A stretch of 64,000 nucleotides of DNA from Ridgeia piscesae (taxonomy: Eukaryota; Annelida; Polychaeta; Sabellida; Siboglinidae), in the NCBI GenBank assembly GCA_025642075.2, contig JAODUO010001813.1, positions 16,001 to 80,000 of the forward strand. Reading direction: 5' to 3'. Below, piece after piece: positions 13,107-26,100 of the stretch. Every line of letters starts with the position of its first letter. The stretch's first letter is position 1. The notes beneath the pieces were generated by a model that worked only from the letters and a program-made list of their open reading frames with translations, searched no databases and was not told where the DNA came from. A program made the translations under genes and the position numbers.

Positions 13107-14130
13107 TTGCTTGTACTTGATTTTCTAATGGCTTCCTTCGATAAGTGTTTCTTCTTTGACCGTTTCCCCTGTTTTTCAAGGGGACAAATTTGTCAACGAC
13201 GCAGTCAATTTCACTCTTTAAAATATTCCAGCATTCTGCTGCTGTCTTATTCTTCAGTGTGTTATTCCAGTCTATCTTTGCTAAATATTCCCTCATGTCC
13301 TTATATCTTCCTTTGTGAACATTGTTCCTGTACCTTATTTTTCTATTCCGTTCTCCCTTTACTTTGATGATAAAATGTATCTGGTTGTGATCACTACACC
13401 CCAGTGGCTCACATATCTTGACATTATCAACAAATTCCTTCTGTGAGCTCAATACTAAGTCTAACACGTTCTCGCCCCTGGTTGCTTCTAACACATGTTG
13501 AGAAAGGAAACTATCTTGTACTAAATTTAAAAACTCTTGATCCTCTCTCCCGGTACTCTGTAGAGATGTCCACTGTATATGCCCATGGTTAAAATCCCCC
13601 ATAATAATACAGTCCCGTTTACTCACTTCTTTGATAGCGTTATGTATTTTTTCATTCTCTTCCATGCTTATGTTTGGACTCCGATACACTAACCCAACAG
13701 TTAATGTTGACTTTCCTGTAACTATGTTACACCAGACAGCTTCTTCACATTCTGCTTCTTTTTCAAATTTTATTTCATAAGCTTGGATGGATTCTTTAAT
13801 ATATAAAATAACTCCGCCTCCCCTTCTTCCTAATCTATCTTTCCTAAACATTACATACCCTGTCATTCCTAATTCGGCATCTGATATATCGGGTGTAGCC
13901 CAAGATTCAGTTATACCTATTATGTGAGAGTCAATATCTTCTACTATAATGTTTAGTTCATTTCTTTTGTTTACTATGCTCCTTGCATTTAAACAAACAC
14001 ATTTATAACCAAATTCCGTAGGGCTTTCCAGGCTGTTCTTTGCTGGTGTCTTTTTGCTATCTTTATCTATGCCTCTAATATTTGGCTTCTCTGTGTATCC
14101 CCCCTGCGAAACTAGTTTAAAAAGTTGCAA
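13087..14130 (-). CDS. LINE endonuclease (ORF2 N-terminus)
   Basis: A 347-residue frame shows the apurinic-type endonuclease signature of non-LTR elements. It has CVCLNARSIVNKRNEL, then IIGITESWATPDI (metal-binding Glu), GGGVILYIKES, GLVYRSPN, IIMGDFNHGHIQW (Asp/Asn pair) and CSDHNQIHF (catalytic His). It overlaps the linker/RT frame 13106-12504 by about 20 bases in another frame, so at least one frameshift lies between endonuclease and RT. Its role is to nick target DNA for target-primed reverse transcription. Confidence 0.9.
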   Translation of the reverse strand: MQLFKLVSQGGYTEKPNIRGIDKDSKKTPAKNSLESPTEFGYKCVCLNARSIVNKRNELNIIVEDIDSHIIGITESWATPDISDAELGMTGYVMFRKDRLGRRGGGVILYIKESIQAYEIKFEKEAECEEAVWCNIVTGKSTLTVGLVYRSPNISMEENEKIHNAIKEVSKRDCIIMGDFNHGHIQWTSLQSTGREDQEFLNLVQDSFLSQHVLEATRGENVLDLVLSSQKEFVDNVKICEPLGCSDHNQIHFIIKVKGERNRKIRYRNNVHKGRYKDMREYLAKIDWNNTLKNKTAAECWNILKSEIDCVVDKFVPLKNRGNGQRRNTYRRKPLENQVQANDVEDI

Positions 14131-14465
14131 CCTGTTCCATTATTCATCGATCGAAGAAGGTTCTCGGAGAACACTGCTGCGCCCTTTCCGCTTAGATGGA
14201 GGCCATATCTCATAAACATGTCTTCTTTACCAACACAATATCCCCACAAATCTACAAATCCAACTCCTTCTTCTTCACACATCTGCTCTAATAGCCCGTT
14301 AATTGCCATCCTCTTGCAATTTCTAAATGTTGTTCCCCATCCCCGCATCACTGGCAAGATTCCTGAGAGTATGATCTGTTCAACGCTCGTCTTCTTCAGT
14401 GTCTGTACCAACTCTCTGTATCTCTTTACTATCCTGGTTGTTCCAGATGTCAGCCAGAGGAACAT
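14112..14465 (-). CDS. LINE ORF1 C-terminal part, esterase-like
   Basis: The ORF reads through IILSGILPVMRGWG, a segment FVDLWGYC and then MRYGLHLSGKGAAVF. A G-L-H-L-S-xx-G ending of this kind is characteristic of the SGNH/GDSL esterase domain in ORF1 of CR1-type LINEs (catalytic His in the LHL). The N-terminal block with the nucleophile Ser is not present, because the element is 5' truncated. The stop overlaps the start of the endonuclease ORF, as expected for ORF1/ORF2 of one element. Identification rests on the pattern and on context. Confidence 0.65.
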   Translation of the reverse strand: MFLWLTSGTTRIVKRYRELVQTLKKTSVEQIILSGILPVMRGWGTTFRNCKRMAINGLLEQMCEEEGVGFVDLWGYCVGKEDMFMRYGLHLSGKGAAVFSENLLRSMNNGTGCNFLN

Positions 14466-14612
14466 ATAAAGGCAACTAGGATTGGTGAACTGGATACCAA
14501 GTCTTCAAACGCATACTGTTAAAATGTATTGTGTAACGGGGCAAAAATAATTAATTCATAAGTTACCATACTAATTATAAGCGGTAGGGCCTAAATACAC
14601 GTAATGTGTAAC

Positions 14613-15869
14613 TTAAAGGAACATGCAACCCCAAAAGTAAAAATTGCTCAAACCATTAAACAATGTTCATTGAATCATATCCCATATTTTATTATTTTTT
14701 CTGAAATGATTTACGCAGTTTTAAGGATAATTAGTGAACCTCCCTGGAGGCTGACATTTTGGACATTTCGCCTGTGGGTGTGTGACGTCACACTTCCACA
14801 ACCGCTAGCGCCTCGGGTGGGCAAAACAAACCGAACTCTTCACCCACAGAGTCTGAGATCTATCAATCCATTTAATTACACTTGCATAGCATTATATTTA
14901 CAAACACTGCGTCCCTTACAATATAAATATTCATAAAGAATAGGATAAAGAGTAACGATGCTCAAGTATTGATTGCAACAAATGCAATCGCGCACTCTAA
15001 CTTGGACTTGGTCGGTTCGACGGAGCTTAATAACTGTTCTTATCGCCCACTTTCACATGTAAACAAATCGTTTATCTAACTAATTATTCCAGTCGACCGT
15101 CGCGCAGTGGATATCTTACTAATCATATATTTATATTATTAAAAAGGAAATACATTGTATTATACTATAGTACCCCATTTATAGTATTTGCGTACATTAT
15201 GTTCATCCCTTTTGCGAGATCGCTCTTCGCGTGCCATAACAACATCGACCCTTCGGCCCCGGACTTTTCGTTCTGTGCACACATTCGTTTAGCAGTCGTC
15301 TTTCACCCAATCCAAGCAACCTGTGTTCCAGATCAATGGTAACATGGTCCTGGCAAACCACTTTCCGGTTGAAATTGAATTTTTCCACAGTATGACGCGT
15401 ACCAATATTGTGGAGCAATGTCATCGCCAACTCGCGCTTCGCAGAGAAATTATTGGCATTTGGAAAACTCTCTTTCCTTTCACTCACCCTTCTCTTGCTT
15501 TGATTTGGCATCCGTATGCTTGACATCCATGCATTTCATTATCACAAGACTCATAAAAATAACTCAAATCATGTCGCTGTGCTAGTGTTTACATGTTGCG
15601 CGCCGCCTATATCGCTGAGAGTTGTGGACAGTCTACGTCACACTCACGCATTCTCTCGCGTTACTCTTCGTGAGTTCTTCGTGAAATGGGCAACAATGGC
15701 AGCGCCCATGTTCAGTGAAAATGTACGTTTAAAAATTAATTTTATGATGTATAACATTCTTATAACATTAAAAAAAAATATATATTTTACAACATTTTAT
15801 CTTGAATGGCATCTGGGAATTTGAGGGATTGTAACGCATTTTCAACACAATGGTTGCATGTTCCTTTAA
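14613..15869. mobile_element. 1.25-kb non-autonomous element, 14-bp inverted ends, TTAA flanks
   Basis: The left end is TTAA followed by AGGAACATGCAACC (14617-14630). The right end is GGTTGCATGTTCCT (15852-15865) followed by TTAA (15866-15869). The 14-base ends are perfect inverted repeats, and TTAA at both sides matches a piggyBac-like target duplication. It could also be part of a longer TIR, since TTAA is self-complementary. No transposase ORF lies inside; short ORFs such as 15526-15203 minus show no domain. The mobile-element call is from structure alone. Confidence 0.75.
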
Positions 15870-16489
15870 TAAAACAAATAATAATACAGTTATCATGGAC
15901 TAAGACAATGAATACATCATTCATTACAATAAATAAGCAATGCAATATAAAAGCATGCAGAGCATGGTTAAATAAAACGGGGTTTTATCATGTCAATGAC
16001 TGGCTGACGCGGTGAGTTCTTCTGTGGAATGCACGTTATAATTGATTCCAAATTGATTTGGTGTGTTACCATATACTGTTCGATAAACCTGTCAATATTC
16101 GTCGTGTCCTGTACGTCTTGCCCAGCTGATAATGAGGATGGCTATTACAAATCGCGCTCGCTATAAAGTATGGAAGATAATATTGTCAAAACACGAATGG
16201 CAAAGTTCGTATTCGCCAATGTTGCGAGGTTGTCTTACGCCAATTGTTTATATCCTGGTTCTGACATTTTGACAGTTTTTTGCACAGCGCAACACACACT
16301 TCCTACATTCACCTCTTCGTAGTCTCAGTAATCACAACAGCAAGGCTGACAGAGTTAACAGTGCCGGCATAAAGAGGTCGTTTTTTAATACTCGTTCTGT
16401 TAAACGTCCACCCACATGGACAGGTATACTTGAATGCGAAGTCATATCACGTTATCCTTATGGAAAAAACGAATGAAAACCATATATTC

Positions 16490-16562
<73 letters not shown>

Positions 16563-17935
16563 TTTCACTCTCTAAACATTCGAAATCTGGTGGCGTTTGT
16601 CACATATGGTCATTTCCTCACAAAAGTGGTGCCAACAATGTTATTCTTTACTGAATGGTTTAGAATGCTGAACGTAGTTTCCGTGCATGCGTCTCGGTTA
16701 GGGCTCTCTGGTGATACCCCCTTTTTCACAGGTCCGTTGAGAATCCATACATCCCTTGCCAATAAATGGTCCTATTGTTATACTTTTTCGACACTTTCTT
16801 GGCTATAGGTCGTTTATTTTTTATTATGCAACACTGTATGTAAGACATACAACTGATATTGAGGTAGGATTGCGGATACTTCTGCAATTATTTGCAAAAA
16901 TTAGGAGCTAAAGTCAAATCCTTGGATTGGCATCAGTGTTATTGTGGTGGGGAAGTTTTGCATCACCGTCCGTCTGCAGGCGTCTATAGAGGCATATTGC
17001 GTATAACCTATCAATAAATACCACTAATTCTACCATCATAGTAGGGTTTATAATTGCAGTTTCGTGACCATTCTCTGGCTACTAAGACTTGACGATTGAT
17101 TGGACTTATATGGATAATTTAAAACAGATTTAACCCCCTCCGGTCCCTCTAAAAAATGCTGGCATTTTCCGCAGAGTGCGAAATCCGAAATGGCCGGTGG
17201 CACCATCTCGAAAAAATTATGTTTGAACCAAAGCGCCAACAATCACTTATGAAAACACTTTTTTCGGGTAAGCCGTCCACGAGGATTCCGATTCTGGGAT
17301 CAATTTAACGCTATGACATCATTGGGAATTTAAACCCAAGGGATGGTAAGGTCTTTTCTGGTTTTTTTAAGGAAAATAGGTTAAAACAATTGGGAAACCC
17401 AAAAAAAAACTAGAAGCTGCCGGAAGAAAAATGGTACTAGGTACTTTCCGATTCTGACATCACTTTAACATTATGACATAATTTTGACCCATAAATCCAA
17501 GACGGCCGCCATATGGTAGAAAGAAAAAGTAACTTTTGAACCAGAGTACCTAGAAGCATGAATGAAGACGTGTTTTCGGGATACGTTGACCAAGACACAT
17601 TACTTCGGCTACATCGATGCGCTGATGCAAATTTATGAAGGTGACAGATCGAATTAAGATCAAGGTCACGTGGTAAGGTCAATTTCATTAAAAGGGTTTT
17701 TTTTTTCAAGGTAATATATAATGGTTAAGGAATCGAAGTCCTGGACCCAACAAATATAAATGGAGCTAGAACCCCGCTGCCGGACATGATGAATAATGGT
17801 ACTAGAAGTGAGCTTCTTTTGCATGGATTTTTTAACGTGGGTACAAATCTCTTGTTTAGCACAACGAAGGTCTGATTTGTTTTAATGAAACACGCTTGCT
17901 TTTCAGGTTAATTAGTTGCATACAGTTGTAACTGG
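15870..17935. other. Spacer with (TA)n and a degenerate internal repeat
   Basis: There is a (TA)n run at about 16490-16560. Between about 17170 and 17810 similar phrases recur with a spacing of roughly 300-360 bases (TTTTGAACCA..., TTCGGGWTAMGYYG..., CCGATTCTG, GCTGCCGGA). This is an old diverged tandem or interspersed repeat. No gene is recognised. Confidence 0.45.
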
Positions 17936-19575
17936 ATGTTTCTGCAGCGTCTAGAACGTCTTGTTCAGGAGTACGAGGCAAACATCCAGGATGAGCAGGC
18001 GCGTATCAAAGACGCCAAGGCTGTGTCGCAGGCACTGACTGAGAAGGCGTCTGAGATGCAGACAGTTACACCATATAGAACTATCCAACGCGGTGAGCCT
18101 CCCACACGCCCTATGCCCGCTACGTTCTCCTCAGGTACAGAACCTCATCGCAAGTTCATGCCCTTGCTCGCGCGGATGTGAAAGGTGACCGCCCTGATGC
18201 AGCCGAGCAGTCTATCCCTTCCTATATGGGGTTTCACGCTGGCTTGTATATGGAGCAGGGGAAGAGCAAGGCTTGTTCCCATATGGCTTACAATCAACCG
18301 CCCACCAAGTCAGTTGTGAAGGACATCATGGACTATCACCATCGCCACTAAACGCATGCACTTCGCCTTCTTAGTGGGAGAACATCCCGTGTACGTCTGC
18401 ATTACCCTGCTGAAGTCTGGCTGGCTCTCCATCCTCCAGAATGAGAAGCAGCTGCTGGTGCACTCCAGAAATGTGACCAATGTGGCCCTGATCAGGGCGT
18501 CTCACAACGTCCTGGCCAATCGAAACGATGCCAAGAGGAAGCACATGGAATCCGGCCTTAAAACCAACGCAAAACGATTAGCAGTGCGTGAAGGACCTGG
18601 TCACATGCATGAATGAGTTCGATTCCCTCCCGTTCGACCCGGCCTCACTCACATCCGCACCCTACAGTCAGCCATGCCTGCATCTGGTAAGCAGGTTGCG
18701 GTCTTCAACTCAGCCCATGCCGCGGGTGAGGAAAAATTGACCAGTTTCTTGCGAGAGCGGGGCTCCCTCAATGCATCCGTTCATTTGAGCAAACGATTGG
18801 CGTTTGCCAAGGAACCAAGCACGAAGAAGCCCGGGGAGGAACTCACGATGAGAGCTGCTGAGATGGAGCGGACTGCTCTTAAGGCAGTGATCAACCTGGT
18901 TAAGGTCAGTCAATTTGTGGACCTACCCCAGTTGCTGGAACATCGTGTTGTCGAGGAGTGTATGGTCTTATTCAACCCCAACGGCACATACAGAAAGACG
19001 CAAAACAGCAAGCTCATCCAGAAGCTCTCTCTGCAATATGTAAACAACAGGAACCCTACGTCGCTCTCGTCGACATGGGCATGATCTGGAGTATGGCAAC
19101 TCCAACAGTACAAGATCGGCATACGCAAGATGGTACCCCATACAAGTGGTCGGACCACGAGCACAAGGTGATATCCATCATCCTTGCCCGCCACGGCGAT
19201 GCTGACCGTGTCATGTGGGTGAACGACCCGTACTACGCAGCATACTCGACCAAAGAGACGAGCCAGACCTGCGGGTGCAGGGTAAGGCACATGTCCCCAA
19301 CACCTACATGAAATTGGCAGACCCTTCCCCTGCCAGAGGGTTCAAAACGCTGCTGTGTAGCGTCAGCAACAAGGGTCGGTTGCATTAATTGATATGTAAC
19401 TACCTGTCCGACCTAGCACAGAGTGTTGGTGCAGTGCTTATCTACTCAGTTGGCCCCTATATTGCACCAACGTGCAACAGATGCAGAACTACAGTTTTAG
19501 CCAGTCTGAGACTGACACTGTCCTCTTCGCCGCTTACGCAGTTCTGCACGAGTCAGCTTACAGTGGTCGTGTTGT
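17936..19575 (+). pseudogene. Unrecognised ORF, multiply frameshifted
   Basis: Successive plus-strand frames appear to belong to one ancestral protein. The first is 17936-18181 (charged, coiled-coil-like EYEANIQDEQARIKDAK). Next come FHAGLYMEQGKSK near 18240, HFAFLVGEHPVYVCITLLKS (18356 onward), EKLTSFLRERG and ERTALKAVINLVK (18674-19084), and YVALVDMGMIWSMATPTVQD (19060 onward). WSDHEHKVISIILARHGDAD and ICNYLSDLAQSVGA follow, then TDTVLFAAYAVLHES at about 19520. The blocks are collinear but in three frames with stops. I cannot name the family; the style is that of a repeated, element-borne gene rather than a host gene. It ends directly at a 45-bp minisatellite. Confidence 0.55.
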
Positions 19576-21790
19576 CATTGAGAGACCGGTTGAGATGCCA
19601 TAGACAGAGGTGGAGGAGAGAGTTGAGAGACAGATTGAGATGGTATAGACAGAGGTGGAGGAGAGTGTTGAGAGACCGGTTGAGATGATATAGAAAGAGC
19701 TGGAGGAGAGTGTTGGGAGACAGGTTGAGATGGCACAGACAGAGATGGAAGAGACTGTTGAGAGACAGGTTGAGATGCCATAGACAGATGTGGAGGAGAG
19801 TATTGAGAGACAAGTTTGAAATGCCAGAGACAGAGGTGGAGGAAAGTATTGAGAGACAGGTTGAGATGCCAGATACAGAGGTGGAGGAGAGCATTAAGAG
19901 ACAGGTTGAGATGCCAGAGACAGAGGTGGAGGAGAGTATTGAGGGACAGGTTGAGATTCCAGAGACATAGGTGGAGGAGACTGTTGAGAGACAGGTTGAG
20001 ATGCCATAGACAGAGGTGGAGGAGAGTATTGAGAGACAGGTTGAGATGCCAGAGACAGAGGTGGAGGAGAGAGTTGAGAGACAGGTTGAGATGCCAGAGA
20101 CACAGGTGGGGGAGAGTATTGAGAGACAGGTTAGATGCCAGAGACAGAGGTGGGGGAGAGTATTGAGAGACAGGCTTATATGCCAGAGACATAGGTGGAT
20201 GAGAGATTTGGGAGACAGGTTGAGATGCCAGAGACAGAGGTGAAGGAGAGTATTGAGAGACAGGATGAGATGGCATAGACAGAGGTGGAGGAGAGTATTG
20301 AGAGACAGGTTGAGATGCCAGAGACAGAGGTGGAGGAGAGTATTGAGAGACAGGTTGAGATACCAGAGACAGAGGTGGGGAGAGTATTGAGAGACAGGTT
20401 GACATTCCAGAGACAGAGGTGGAGAAGAGTATCGAGAGACAGGTTGAGATGCCAGAGACAGAGTTTGGAGACAGGTTGAAATGCCATAGACAGAGGTGGA
20501 GGAGAGATTTGAGAGACAGGTTGATATGCCAGAGACAGAGGTGGAGGAAAGTATTGAGAGACAGGTTGAGGTGCCAGATACAGAGGTGGAGGAGAGCATT
20601 GAGAGACAGGTTGAGATGCCAGAGACAGAGGTGGGGGAGAGTATTGAGGGACATGTTGAGATGCCAGAGACAGAGGTGGAGGAGACTGTTGAGAGACAGG
20701 TTGAGATGCCAGAGACATAGGTGGAGGAGAGAGTTGAGAGACAGGTTGAGATGCCAGAGACAGAGGTGGAAGAGAGTATTGAGAGACAGGTTGAGATGCC
20801 AGAGACAGAGGTGGAAGAAGGTATTGAGAGACATGTTGAGATGCCAGAGACAGAGGTGGAGGAGAGAGTTAGGAGACAGGTTGAGATGCCAGAGACACTG
20901 GTGTGGGAGGGTATTGAGAGACAGGTTGAGATGCCAGAGACAGAGGTGGAGGAGAGTATTGAGAGACAGGTTGAGATGCCAGAGACAGAGGTGGGGGAGA
21001 GTATTGAAGAGACAGGTTGAGATGCCAGAGACAGAGGTGGGGGAGACTGTTGAGAGACAGGTTGCGGTGCCACAGACAGAGGTGGAGGAGAGAGTTGAGA
21101 GACAGGTTGAGATGCCAGAGACAGAGGTGGAGGAGAGAGTTGAGAGTTGAGAGACAGGTTGAGATGCCAGAGACAGTGGTGGAGGAAAGTATTGAGAGAC
21201 AGGTTGAGATGCCAGAGACAGGGGTGAAGGAGACTGTTGAGAGGCAGGTTGCGATGCCATAGACAGGGGTGGAGGAGAGTATTGAGAGACAGGTTGAGAT
21301 GCCAGAGACAGAGTTGGAGGAGAGTATTGAGAGACAGGTTGAGATGCCAGAGACAGAGGTGGAGCAGAGAGTTGAGAGTATTGAGAGACAGGTTGAGATG
21401 CCAGAGACAGAGTTGGAGGAGAGTATTGAGAGACAGGTTGAGATGCCAGAGACAGAGGTGGAGCAGAGAGTTGAGAGTTGAGAGACAGGTTGATATGCCA
21501 GAGACAGAGGTGGAGGAAAGTATTGAGAGACAGGTTGAGATGCCAGAGACAGGGGTGAAGGAGACTGTTGAGAGACAGGTTGCGATGCCATAGACAGAGG
21601 TGGAGGAGAGTATTGAGAGACAGGTTGAGATGCCAGAGACAGAGGTGGAGGAGAGCGTTGAGAGACAGGTTGCGATGCTATAGACAGAAGTGGAGGAGAG
21701 TATTGAGAGACAGGTTGAGATGCCAGAGACAGAGGTGGAGGAACATATTGAGAGACAGGTTAAGATGCCAGAGACCGAGGTCATAGTCAC
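19575..21790. repeat. 45-bp minisatellite, about 49 copies
   Basis: The unit is GAGAGACAGGTTGAGATGCC followed by AGAGACAGAGGTGGAGGAGA and GTATT (45 bases). Point variants occur (CATAG for CAGAG, GGGGGA for GGAGGA) with rare 6-15 base partial units. Plus-strand frames read ERQVEMPETEVEESI and are broken by TAG variants. One minus-strand frame stays open for 756 codons because the period is divisible by three. I see no evidence for translation. Confidence 0.96.
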
Positions 21791-22150
21791 ACAATTGTGA
21801 ATTATTTGAGTTACTTTGCCCAAATGCTTTCATTAACGTACCCCTGTGTGCACAGTAGATTCACATAAGAGATAAAGTGATATAGGGAATTTCAAAAATA
21901 CCCACTACTGGTATCAGTTTCGTGAGAAGTGACTATATGCGTGTATGACATCGCCTTTCACCAGATAAAGAGTGTAATATCGGCGTCATATAGTAAATAT
22001 TAGTAGTGTTTGGTGATCATGACGTATTGATTCATAATTTACGAATATGTAGGCGTACTGAATCGTGGCTAATGGTGACCGACATTGTGAAGTCGATATT
22101 GCGTTTAAAAGGGGTGCAAATATTCCATTGGGTTAACAAGGCTTGCTAGC

Positions 22151-22600
<450 letters not shown>

Positions 22601-22792
22601 GTATGCGCGTTTCAAATTGCTTCCCATGAAAATGAACGACCACTAACAGCAACGACCAACAAAGTAGCGTGGACACATAGTCTTGTTTATTTAAAATGCT
22701 TCACATTAACCTCGATTCTGTAGGATATCGTGTAATAAAGGTTGGCATAACATCATATATGTAAATGAAAGTAGACACAAACATGAACCTTC

Positions 22793-23062
<270 letters not shown>

Positions 23063-23125
23063 ATATCACCTATTTCAGTCGTACGCGTGCGAAGACTAAG
23101 TCCGTGATCATATGTTCTTTGCTTA

Positions 23126-26100
23126 CTACAGTATTTTCCTTAGGACGGCCGCGATCATTTCGCCTGCAACAAACAACCCACTGGTAAGTAGCAAACCCGT
23201 TCAAAAAGGTTAGTTTTTTAATGTAATCTCGTTGTCTGTTGCTTGTGGGGTCCAGTAATAAAAGGGAACTTAAAACTCCGTCAAACTGAAAACGAGACAA
23301 ATTATATAATATTCGTCAGTCGCAGTTCGTTTTATATTGTAAACTATAAGTGTTGTGATCGTATTTAAAATAGACACATATAGTTATTTTGCATACCCAT
23401 ATATGTATGTAATTGGGGTTAGTATCATTATTATTTCGTGTTGCATATATGAGTAAATCATGTCGTTTCGCTTGTGCCATTCCTAATTCGACCGCTACAG
23501 TGATTAAAATAAATAAATAAATGACTGAACGAATGCATGAGTGAGTGAAGGAGTGAGTCAGTCCGTCATCCAATGAGTCAACGAGTCAGTGATAGAGTCA
23601 GTGATGACGTTAGTGAATGAATGAAAAGAAAGAAAGAATGTAAGAATGAATGAACAAAAGAACGAAAAAACGAACGAAACAACTAATGTTAAAGCAATCA
23701 GTCAATTAATCAATATGTAAATAAATAAATAAACAAATATATACATTAATAAAATGATTGATTAACTGAGCAAATGATTCCGAAAACTGACTTTGAACAA
23801 ACCATTACCAGCAGTGTGCATTGTTGACGGTTCATGATCTAAGACAATATTGCGTAAACAAAGACATGGCAGTTTCTTAATTAGCAATATAATATAAAAT
23901 TCATTCCTACCTTCGGTCGCGACGGGTTTAAGGGCTTTCGTGTTCATTGCCCAAGTTCTATCTGAAAACTCTACTTTGACGCAATCAGTGGACAGTAGTT
24001 CCTTTACGGTGCCCGCTTTTCCCAGAACCTAGGAATTATTGAAAATAAATAAGGTTAATGTAATGTGGCATGCTGAAAACAAATTGCGCACATATGTACC
24101 GGTGCTCTACTGCACTCAAGTACCTAAGCATACATTTCCGTACGAATATACAAATAAACGCATACGCGCGCGCACATACATACTTGTACACTTACACATG
24201 TCAACACACACATCATATCCAGCCACTTGTCGGTACTGATGGTAGCATGCATTTGCCTAGATATGTTTCAAATATTGCGTAGTCAAAGCACATTACAAGG
24301 ATAAAACTAAACTATATGTTTAGGCAACAAACACGTCCAATGTTCTAATTTAATTAACATTACTATTTCTCTATATATAGTATTGTCTAATTAGGAATTG
24401 ACTTGCACCCGCACCTTACGCATAGCCTCGTTCCAACTGCCGTGGTATTCGTCCTGCAACTCTCTAACAGCCTCATAATCATCAAGCACCATAACGAGGC
24501 TGCCCTTCCTAATGGCGTCGTTCGACGTATCGATGAGCTCCAATGCGTCAGGGTGGAAAGTCCATCTAAATATGCAATTGTTGTGTACAGCATCAATGCA
24601 TATGTAATATGCTACTACTTAGTTATGACATAAGCTAACGACACTGTAGAGTACTTAGAGTGCAGGAGACGTATGACGCTACGATGGTGTTTATAAAATA
24701 GCAGACAATGTACTAGGTGCAGACCTCGCAGAAGCGGCGTCATTCGAGTGGTGATGGATAGGACAAGTACAGCCGCCGCCACCAGTGCCAGAACAAATAT
24801 TCACTGCCAGAAATGCTAACAAAACAATGGCATTAAAGCGAATGTGCAAACTGCTAGATTTATTTTCTTCCTTTTAATGTTACGCTCTTGTAAGAACAAC
24901 ATGTTTGTTGAAGGTTTCCTATGTTCGCAATTTGAAATATTACGCCCTGCAGCACTATCAAAATGGTAAACAAAACATCCAGTTCCAAAATAATGGTAAT
25001 AATCCCGAAGCGCGCAGGCCTTTCATATTTAAGTTTCCCACGTTCTAGTCAGCAGATTTCCCGTTATAAATCACTGCTCCGGCAATCCTTGGCAGAGGAG
25101 GTCACCCTCCATTAACACCATCTACACAACGTCCGGTAGAAATTAACTGATACCACATTAAAACATGTCGTCGAAACGTTATTTGCAAGGAGTATGTCAT
25201 GATGCTTCGTTAAGGCATCCACCGGATGACGAGCGAAAGTGACATATAGGAATGGTGACACACATGTTCACATACGTGTCCTGATTGATACACTCAACAT
25301 AGACATCCCCGTCAGAGTCTATCCTGTGGACGATCGCTTTCACGCCTAGGCTCTGCGGACACATAGGGAAGATATGCTCACCCCGATATTGTGCATACAG
25401 GTGCATGTTATTGACGTATCTTTATACATAGACATGAATATAGTATTTACTGCGCGTCAAATATAATATAACTTGTATTTGTTCACTTTCTTGGGTGCAC
25501 ACAATATAAAAATGGGAGGACATTAAAAATATATATCAGTATAAAGCACATTCGCACCGCTCCGAATTCATATAATCTTCTGGTGCATAGAAACTACTGA
25601 GCGTCCATTTGTTATTAATCGCATATCATATGCAGTCATATAATTAACTGATACCAAAATGTTGTCGGTTGTAATACAATTGGCATTTTCTTATAAAATA
25701 ATAATTGCTATTTTGTTCTGCGGAAAACGTTATTTTTTACGTCAGGATAAGAATGGACAGGTAACCTTGGGAACACCAATGACGGATGACAATTCTTTTT
25801 ACAAGATTCTCTACCTTCGCCATGTCCTCATTCCATCCCCCGTGTCCTTTCTGCAGCATCTTCACTTTTGCTTCATCTTTACGAATGACAACGATGTCGT
25901 CCCTAAAGTAAACATCTATCCTTAGATGTCATTCGAAAAAATTGCAATACAATTACGGTAATTGACTGAACAGGTGTATATTGGCGTAAAGGGTTCTCTT
26001 CTGCCCCAGAGGTAGTCATTACATTTGTTTACAACATTTACAACATGTATGATTATATTACCATTATTCAATGTTGAACTGTAGCATTAGTCGTACATCA

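Larger units (their letters stand above)
11110..14466 (-). mobile_element. CR1-like LINE, nearly full length
   Basis: On the minus strand the order is: SGNH/esterase-like tail (14465-14112), AP-type endonuclease (14130-13087), linker and RT entry (13106-12504), RT core and C-terminus (12386-11229), and a short 3' region. That region ends in AACAAGATT repeats near 11140-11170. The last 240 bases recur at 30405-30645, marking the family's 3' end. The 5' end at about 14466 looks truncated, since the esterase ORF has no clear beginning. Only a few frameshifts separate the ORFs, so this is a fairly young copy. Confidence 0.93.

Noticed and set aside
19553..21823. 756-codon minus-strand ORF
   Set aside because: It lies inside a 45-bp minisatellite whose period is divisible by three; there is no domain, no promoter and no splice support. 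Treated as an artefact of the repeat.
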